From Sphingomicrobium aestuariivivum (GTDB lineage: Bacteria > Pseudomonadota > Alphaproteobacteria > Sphingomonadales > Sphingomonadaceae), in assembly GCF_024721585.1 (NCBI RefSeq), contig NZ_CP102629.1, forward strand, positions 1,746,501 through 1,810,500: a DNA stretch of 64,000 nt, written 5' to 3'. A model generated the notes under the pieces. That model saw only the letters and a program-made list of their open reading frames with translations, had not been told where the DNA came from and made no database searches. This document shows, piece by piece, positions 20,005 through 28,000 of the stretch. A program made the translations under genes and the position numbers. Positions within the stretch are counted from its first letter, which is position 1. Each line of letters begins with the position of its first letter.

Positions 20005-21462
20005 ATGATCCTCGTACTCGACGAAGGCACCAGTTCGACCCGCGCGCTTCTCTTTGCCGAGGATGGCGCGATCGCCCATGTCGCGCAGGAAGAGCTGCCC
20101 GCCGCCTATCCGCGCCCCGGCCATGTCGAACAGGATCCCAAGCTCCTGTGGGACAAGAGCCGCAAGGTGATGGGCGAGGCGGTCCATGCCGCGGGCGGCG
20201 CGAACCGGGTGCGCGCGATCGGCATCACCAACCAGCGCGAGACGGTGGTGGCATGGGACAGGCAGAGCGGGGCGCCGCTCGCCCCCGCGATCGTCTGGCA
20301 GGACCGGCGCACCGCCGATGCCTGCGATGCCCTGCGCGAGGCGGGGCACGAGCCGATGCTGCAGGAGCGCACGGGGCTGCTCCTCGATCCTTATTTCAGC
20401 GCCACCAAGATGCGCTGGATGCTCGACCATCACGAGGCCGTGCGCGAAGCGGCAGGCGCGGGGCGGCTGGCGTTCGGGACGGTCGATGCCTGGCTGTTGT
20501 TCAAGCTCACGGGGCGTCATGCGACCGATGCCACCAACGCCAGCCGCACACTGCTGATGGACTTGCGCAAGGTCGACTGGGACAAGGAATTGTGCGCGCT
20601 CTTCGGCGTGCCGGTCGATGCACTGCCCGAGATCGTGCCGACGATGGGCGAGCTCGGCACCACCGACCTGTTCGGGGCGGCGCTGCCCGTTACCGGATCG
20701 GCGGGCGACCAGCAGGCGGCGACCATCGGGCAGGGCTGTCTCGAGCCCGGCACCGCCAAGGCGACTTTCGGCACCGGGCTGTTCGCGCTGGTGCCGACGG
20801 GTGAAGTGCCGGCGCGCTCGCACCACCGGCTGTTGTCGACGCTACTCACACATGATGGTGCAAGCAGCCGATATGCGCTCGAAGGCGCGGTGTTCGTGGC
20901 CGGCAGCCTGGTCAAATGGCTGCGCGACATGGCGGGTCTCGTCGGCAGCGCGGAGGAGACCGAGACGCTCGCGCGCAGCGTTCCCGACAATGGCGGAGTG
21001 ACCATCGTGCCCGCCTTCACCGGCCTCGGCGCGCCGCACTGGCGGCCCGACCTCAAGGGCTCGGTCCACGGGCTGAGCTTCGGCGTCGGGCGCGCTCATC
21101 TCGTGCGGGCCGCATTGGAGGCGGTGACGATGAGCGCGCACGACCTCGGCGAGGCCTTTGCCGCCGACGGGGCGGAATGGGAGCGGCTGCGCATCGACGG
21201 CGGCATGGCGCTCAACGACTGGTTCGCGCAGGACCTCGCCGACATGCTCGGCTGTGCGGTCGAGCGACCGACCAGTGTCGAGAGCACCGCGCGCGGGGCA
21301 GCGATGCTCGCCGGCGTCGGGGCGGGGCTGTTCGCGGACCTCGGGGAGGCGCTCGCGATGCAGCCGGCGCGCGACCGCTTCACCCCCGCATTGGGCGCGC
21401 CCGAACGCGCGACCAGGCTGGCGCAGTGGCGCGCCGTGATGGAGCATGCGCTGGGCCGCTGA
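20005..21462 (+). CDS. glpK: Glycerol kinase GlpK
   Basis: Phosphorylates glycerol to glycerol-3-phosphate. The 485-residue FGGY-family kinase has ILVLDEGTSSTRALLF (phosphate loop), GITNQRETVVAWD, IVWQDRRT, the second-domain TGSAGDQQAA and the C-terminal nucleotide site IDGGMALNDWF. No glpF or glpD lies beside it. It starts 31 bases after tetR in the same direction and may be partly co-transcribed. A hairpin follows its stop by 6 bases. Confidence 0.95.
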   Translation: MILVLDEGTSSTRALLFAEDGAIAHVAQEELPAAYPRPGHVEQDPKLLWDKSRKVMGEAVHAAGGANRVRAIGITNQRETVVAWDRQSGAPLAPAIVWQDRRTADACDALREAGHEPMLQERTGLLLDPYFSATKMRWMLDHHEAVREAAGAGRLAFGTVDAWLLFKLTGRHATDATNASRTLLMDLRKVDWDKELCALFGVPVDALPEIVPTMGELGTTDLFGAALPVTGSAGDQQAATIGQGCLEPGTAKATFGTGLFALVPTGEVPARSHHRLLSTLLTHDGASSRYALEGAVFVAGSLVKWLRDMAGLVGSAEETETLARSVPDNGGVTIVPAFTGLGAPHWRPDLKGSVHGLSFGVGRAHLVRAALEAVTMSAHDLGEAFAADGAEWERLRIDGGMALNDWFAQDLADMLGCAVERPTSVESTARGAAMLAGVGAGLFADLGEALAMQPARDRFTPALGAPERATRLAQWRAVMEHALGR

Positions 21463-22039
21463 GGCCGCCGCGACTCGCCCCCGCCGACAGCATCCGAGTC
21501 GCGCCGAAAGTCGGGTCTCCGACACGGCAATGCGGACTTTTGTTTCGTTTCGGGACGTGCCTTTTCGAGATTCTTTGGCAATGCGCGGGGCCCGCCCGCC
21601 AAGCACAAATTTAACTGCGACTTTTATCAACGTGGCAAATTAAGGGTTAACCATCACGGGTAAACCTTAATCTGTATCAATCTTCACAGTCGATTGAAAA
21701 GGCGCGTTCATTATCCTCTGTCGTTTAGTTCACTCCTACTGCGAATAGCTTGTGATCTTGGGAATGAGAGGCGCGACTAGTGGAAATCGTCTCAGGAGTT
21801 AATCTTCAAAAGTTAACAGTTCTTGAGGCGGCGACCTTGAGTAAAGTCACTCGAGATGACTCTGTCATGTGAGCGCTCAACTTGCATTTATCGTCCAAAT
21901 CATGATCAATCCCTGCATCTGAAGCGGTGGGCCGGTGATTGCGTTAACCATTTCCGTTTAACGCCAGCGCAACTTCCACCGATCAAAGCGGGGGCGATCT
22001 GACCAGTCGCCCCGGGAAACAAAGAAGGTGGGACGACAC
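21463..22039 (+). promoter_or_regulatory. 577-base AT-richer regulatory region upstream of the giant adhesin
   Basis: No credible gene lies here and the stretch is visibly less GC-rich than its surroundings. It contains the glpK hairpin, then TCAATC-N9-GATTGA (21677-21697), AGTCA-N7-TGACT (21845-21861), the palindrome TGAGCGCTCA (21870-21879) and GCGTTAA-N10-TTAACGC (21941-21964). TTAACCAT occurs at 21647-21654 and 21944-21951. The adhesin start ATG 22040 has GGTGGGA 6 bases upstream. I cannot place a confident -35/-10 pair. Confidence 0.55.
21469..21503 (+). terminator. Hairpin just after glpK
   Basis: A perfect 9-bp stem, CGCGACTCG (21469-21477) and CGAGTCGCG (21495-21503), with a 17-base loop, 6 bases past the glpK stop. 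No T tract follows, so it may be a weak terminator or an mRNA 3' stabiliser. Confidence 0.45.
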
Positions 22040-25000
22040 ATGCGACAGGATGAGCTTTCGATGACGCAGGGCGCACAAGGCGCCGATCTCCAGCAGCCCG
22101 AAATCGTGCTGCCGGAAAATGCGGTGCGCGTAGCACCCGGCCCCGGCGGCTCGGTCAATCTTCCCGAAGGCACCGAGGTCGACGACATCACCGTCGCCGG
22201 CCGCGACCTCGTCGTCCAGCTGCCCGATGGCAGCTACATGATCATCGAAGGCGGCGCCGTCTTCGTGCCCCAGCTCAATATCGGCAGTGTCGAGGTTCTC
22301 CCCACCACCCTCGCCGCGCTGCTGATCGGTGAAGAGCCCCAGCCCGCCGCGGGCGACACGCCCTCGAGCGGCGGCAACTTCGGCATTCCCGTGCCGCCGC
22401 TGCCCCCCGGCATTGGCCTCGGCGACCTGCTTCCCCCCACCGCGCTCTTCTACACCCCGCCCGAATATCGCGAGCTGGGCCTGTTCGAAAACGACGTGCC
22501 GGAAATCGTCATCCAGACGCCCGAGGTGCCCTTCGGCCTGCCCAATGCCTTCGCGATCGTCGACGAAGCCGGCCTGCCGGCGAACGGGCCGCTGCGCGGC
22601 GACGACGAGCCTGCCGGTACCGGCGAGGATGACGATGGCAATCTGACCAACAACAGCGACGCCAGCGAATTCACCGGCGGCACCTTCGTCTTCTCCTCGC
22701 CCGACAATGCCATCCCGGTGGTCGAGGCAGGCGGCCTGACGATCAATGGCGTGGTGGTGATCTACAACGAGAACACCAACCCCCCGCCCGAGGAATGGCA
22801 GGCCATCCAGGGTGAATATGGCATCCTGTACATCACCGGCGGCCTCGAGAACGGCTTCGTGACGTTCCAATATGTCCTCTCGGACAACACCATCGGTGCC
22901 GAGACCGACAATTTTATCGTCACCGTCACCGACCCCGACGGCGATAGCGCTACGGCGACGCTGACCATCCAGATCATCGACGACAGCCCCGAGCCCGAGG
23001 ACGATGTCGTCACGCTGCAGCTCGGCCAGGACGAGGCCACGGGCAATGTCATCTCGGGCGAAGGCTCGGACGACGGCGCGGACAGCGCCGACATCATGGG
23101 CGCCGACGGGTTCAAGGACTGGGGCCTCGTCATCGACGGCCAGGACGTGGTCATCACCGGTCCCGGCTCGGTGAAGACCGACTATGGCACGCTCTTCTAT
23201 GACGCCGAGGGCGAATGGACCTATGTGCGCGACGAGGGCGGCGCCGGCGGCAAGACCGAGGTGTTCGAATATTTCGTGCGCGACGGCGACAACAGCCGCG
23301 AGACCGCCACGCTGACCATCATCATTCCCGATGAAGGTCCCGACGTCGAAGTGCCGCAGGACAATGCGGACAATCCGGCGCTCGGCGCGCCCGGCACTTT
23401 CGTGTTCGAATGGGGCCTCGATGCTGGCGAGAACGGCAGCCCCGGCACGCAGGCCGCGGGCAATGGCGAGACGACCAACGGCACCGTCACCTTCACCGAC
23501 GGTGACGCGCCCTCGACCTTCGAGATCGACGGCACGCCCGTGACCGCCGGCTCGATCGTCAACGGCGAGCATGGCACCCTCGAAGTGCTCTCGATCGAGA
23601 ATGGCGAGCTCACCTATCGCTACACGCTGACCGAGAATACCGATGGTAACAGCACCTCGGACAGCTTCGAGATCACCGTGATCGATCCCGACGATCCCAA
23701 TGATCCCAATGATGACGAGAAGGTCACCAAGACCCTCACCATCCAGATCATCGATGACGAGCCGATCGCGCTGGACGATGCCAACAGCATCGCCGCGGGC
23801 GAATATGGCCCCGCCACCGGCAATGTGATCGACGAAAATGACACCCCCGGCGCCGATGACGGCACCGTCACCGCGATCGCCAGCGTCAACGTGCCCGCCA
23901 ACGAGAGCGAAGGCGAAGGCACGCTGGTGATCCAGGGTGAATATGGCGTGCTCACCATCGAGGCCGATGGCGACTACAGCTATGTCCGCGACTTCGGCAC
24001 CGAAGGCGGCGTCGAGGACGTGTTCACCTACACGCTGACCGACGGCGACCAGGATCCGACCACCGCCCAGCTGGTCATCAGCATCGGCGATGATGGCGTG
24101 ACCGTCTCGATCCCCGAGCCGGGCGGCGACAGCACGACCGTCTATGAAGATGCACTGCCCGCGCGCGGCGAGGAGCCGGCGGGCACCGACGAACTCGGCG
24201 GCGGCGTCAATGACGATCCGGGCGAATTCACCAGCGGCACGGTCACCTTCATCTCGAAGGACGGCCTTGGCGGCATCAGCGTGGCAGGCACGGCGCTCGT
24301 GCTCGACGGTGCCTTCCCGCAGACCGTGTCGAGCGATGCCTCCGGCGTCCTCGTCATCACCGGCGTCAGCTATGATGCGGAAACCGGCATCGGCTCGTTC
24401 GATTACGAATATACGCTCATCGACAACACGCTGACCGATCCGGACAGCGTCAGCTTCACCGTCGAGGTGAGCGATGCCGATGGCGATTCCAACGAGTTCG
24501 CCGAACTCGAGATCGCGATCATCGACGATGCGCCGATCGCCTATGCCGACACCGATTCGATCAACGAGTCCGACCTCGGCCTCGCCACCGGCAATGTCAT
24601 CACCGACGCCGATCCGGGCGATGCGGGCGACAGCGACGACGGGGCCGACAATGCCGGTGCCGACAATGCCACGGTCGTCGGCGTGGTCGCCGGCGAGAAT
24701 CTCAACGGCGACGGCACCGACCTGGTCGACACCGTCAACGGCGAGGTCGGCATGCAGCTCGACGGTCTCTACGGCACGCTGACGCTCTACAGCGACGGCA
24801 GCTACGACTATGACCTCGACAATGGCGATCCTACCGTCACCGCGCTTGTCGACGGGCAGGAGATCTTCGACGTCTTCACCTACACCATCGAGGATGGTGA
24901 CGGCGACCGGGACAGCCAGACGCTGACCATCACCATCATCGGCGACAATGCCGGCCCGTCGGTCCGCAACGTCACCCTGTCGGTGTCGGAAGAAGGCCTG

Positions 25001-28000
25001 GCTGGCGGCAATCCCGACAGCGCTGGCGTCGACGACGACACCAACTCGGACATGGACACGGCCGACGTGCAGGGTAGCGATCCCGACGGCGATACGCTGA
25101 CCTACAGCATCGCGGCGCCGACGACCGGCACCTATTACAGCGCCGACGGGCAGGTCATCACCTGGGTCCAGGTCGATCCGCAGACGGTCGAAGGCCGTGC
25201 CGGCGGCGAGGAAGGCCCGCTCGTCATCACGGTCAGCATCGACAGCGCCACCGGCGTCGTCAAAGCCGACCTTGACGCGCCGATGTACCACGGCACCCCG
25301 CCCAGCGATGGTGACGGCAACATCGAAGGCCAGCTGACTATCGCCTTCGGCGTGACGGCGACCGATCCCGACGGCGTGGAAGGTACGTCGGTCGCGACCG
25401 TCGAGGTCGAGGACGACAGCCCGCTCGCCGGCGTCAAGACCGGTGAACCCGTGCCGAGCATCACGCTCGACGAGAGCTTGCCGTCCGAGGACGGCCTCGC
25501 CGAGGATTCGGCCAACTTTGCCGGCAACTTCAACATCGCGCCCGTCCAATATGGCGGCGACGGCCCCGGCACGGTCGCCTACAGCCTCGTGCTGATCGAC
25601 ACTGGCGATGAAGGCATCGGTTCGGGTCTCTATGCGCTCGATCCGAGCGATGTCGACGGCGTCCTCGGCGACGGCGACGGTGTCGGCCAAGGCGACGAGA
25701 TCATGCTCGTCAACGATGGCGGCACGATCAAGGGCATGGCCGGTGGCCAGACCTACTTCACCATCACCGTGGACAATACGGGCGAGGTGACCTTCACCCA
25801 GCTGCTCAACATCTGGCATTCGGACACCGGCGATCATGACGATGCCGAAGGGCTCGTTGCCAATGGCGGTTCGCTGGTCCTGCGCCAGACCGTCACCGAC
25901 GACGACAATGACAGCGCGACGGCCGATCTCGACCTGTCGGCGGGCGTCTTCTCGATCGAGGATGACGGCCCCGACGCGGTTGCCGACGAGGAAGCCGGTC
26001 TCGACACGCTGACGCTCGACGAAAGCCTGCCGTCCGAAGACGGCATCGCGGAAGCGATGGCCGACTTCTCGGACAATTTCGACCTCGTCATCGACTATGG
26101 AACCGATGGTGCGGGCAGCGTGACCTACTCGCTCGTCCTCGCCGCCGCCAATCTCGGTTCGGGCCTCTATGCGCTCGACCCCAGCGATACCGACGCGGCC
26201 GCCGACGATGGTGACGGGATCGGGCAGGGCCAGGAAATCCTGCTCAACATCAATGCCGACGGTGACACGATCACCGGTTCGGCGGGTGGCACCGATTACT
26301 TCACCATCACGATCGATGGCACGGGCCAGGTGACCTTCACCCAGCTCGAGAACATCTGGCACGGTGATCCCGGCGACGACGACGACAGCGAGGCGATCGA
26401 CCTTGTCGAGGGCAGCATCCTCGTGCGCCAGACGGTGAAGGATGCCGACGGCGACAGCGACAGCGACGATGTCGACGTCTCCTCGGGGGTCTTCTCGATC
26501 GAGGATGACGGTCCGCATGCCGAGGCCAATCCGCAGGCCGCGCTCGACACGCTGACGCTCGACGAGAGCCTGCCGTCCGAAGACGGCATCGTCACCGCGA
26601 GCGCCCAGTTCGCGGACAATTTCAACCTCGTCATCGACTATGGCACCGACGGTGCGGGCAGCGTGACCTATACGCTGGTCCTCAACGGCGCCAATGTCGG
26701 CTCGGGCCTCTATGCGCTCGATCCCAGTGACACCGACGCGCTGGCTGACGACGGTGACGGCATCGGCCAGGGACAGGAAATCCTGCTCAACATCAACGGG
26801 GCCGGCGACACCATCACCGGTTCGGCCGGCGGGGTCGACTATTTCACCATCACCGTCGACGGCTCGGGCGAAGTGACCTTCACGCAGCTCGAGAACATCT
26901 ATCACGGCGATCCGACCGATCCCGACGACGGCGAGGACATCGCCCTTGCCGCCGAGACCATCCAGGTGCGCCAGACGGTGACCGATGCCGATGGCGACAG
27001 CCATTCGGACGAGGTCGACCTGTCGACGGGTGTCTTCTCGATCGAGGATGACGGTCCCGATGCAGAGGCCAAGGACGGCGTCGATCCCGACACGCTGACG
27101 CTCGACGAGAGCCCGCTGTCGGAAGACGGGATCAACCCCGTCTCGGCCAACTTCGCTGACAATTTCGTCGAACTCATCGACTATGGCACCGACGGTGAAG
27201 GCGACGTCGTCTACTCGCTGTTCCTCAACGGCAGCAATGTCGGCTCGGGCCTCTATGCGCTCGATCCCAGCGACACTCTGGGGGTTGCCGACGATACCGA
27301 CGGCATCGGGCAGGGCGAGGAGATCCTCCTCAACCTCAATGCCGATGGCGACACCATCACCGGTTCGGTCGGTGGTACCGACTATTTCACCATCGAGGTC
27401 GATACCGAGACCGGTGAAGTGACCTTCACCCAGATCAACAATATCTGGCACGGCAACACGGGCGACAATGACGACAGCGAGGCCATCGACCTTGCCGCCA
27501 ACACCATCGAGGTTCGCCAGACGGTGATCGATGCCGACGGCGACAGCGACACTGCTGCTGTCGACCTGTCGACGGGTGTCTTCTCGATCGAGGATGACGG
27601 TCCGAGCCGGACCGACGCCGAGCTTTCGGGCACGGTCGACGAAGACGGCCTCACCGATGGTATCGAAGGTGGCATCGGCGACGTCGTGGGCACCAACACC
27701 GTGCTCAACGGCAGCGTCACCTCGCTGTTCGACCTCGGCACCGACGGTGCCGGCACCTACGGGATCGACAGCGCGGTGCTCGGCGCCAGCGGGCTGACCT
27801 CGGGCGGCGCGGCGATCACCTATTCGCTCAGCGACAGCGGCGACACGCTGATCGCGCACACCGGCGCCGACAAGAATGTCGCCAGTGCGCAGGTCTTCAC
27901 GCTGCAGGTCGCGGCCAACGGTGCCTACACCTTCACGCTGCTCGGCCCGATCGACCATGAGAGCCTCGACGGGTTGGCGGGCGATGACACCGAGAACGAC

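Noticed and set aside
21446-21643. A 65-codon open frame overlapping the end of glpK
   Set aside because: No ribosome binding site, Arg/Ala-rich shadow composition in the first half, and overlap with glpK. Not credible as a gene.
25466-27603. The adhesin repeats as a possible CRISPR-like or satellite array
   Set aside because: The units are about 545 bases, in frame, and encode a conserved protein domain. There are no short repeat-spacer units anywhere in the window.
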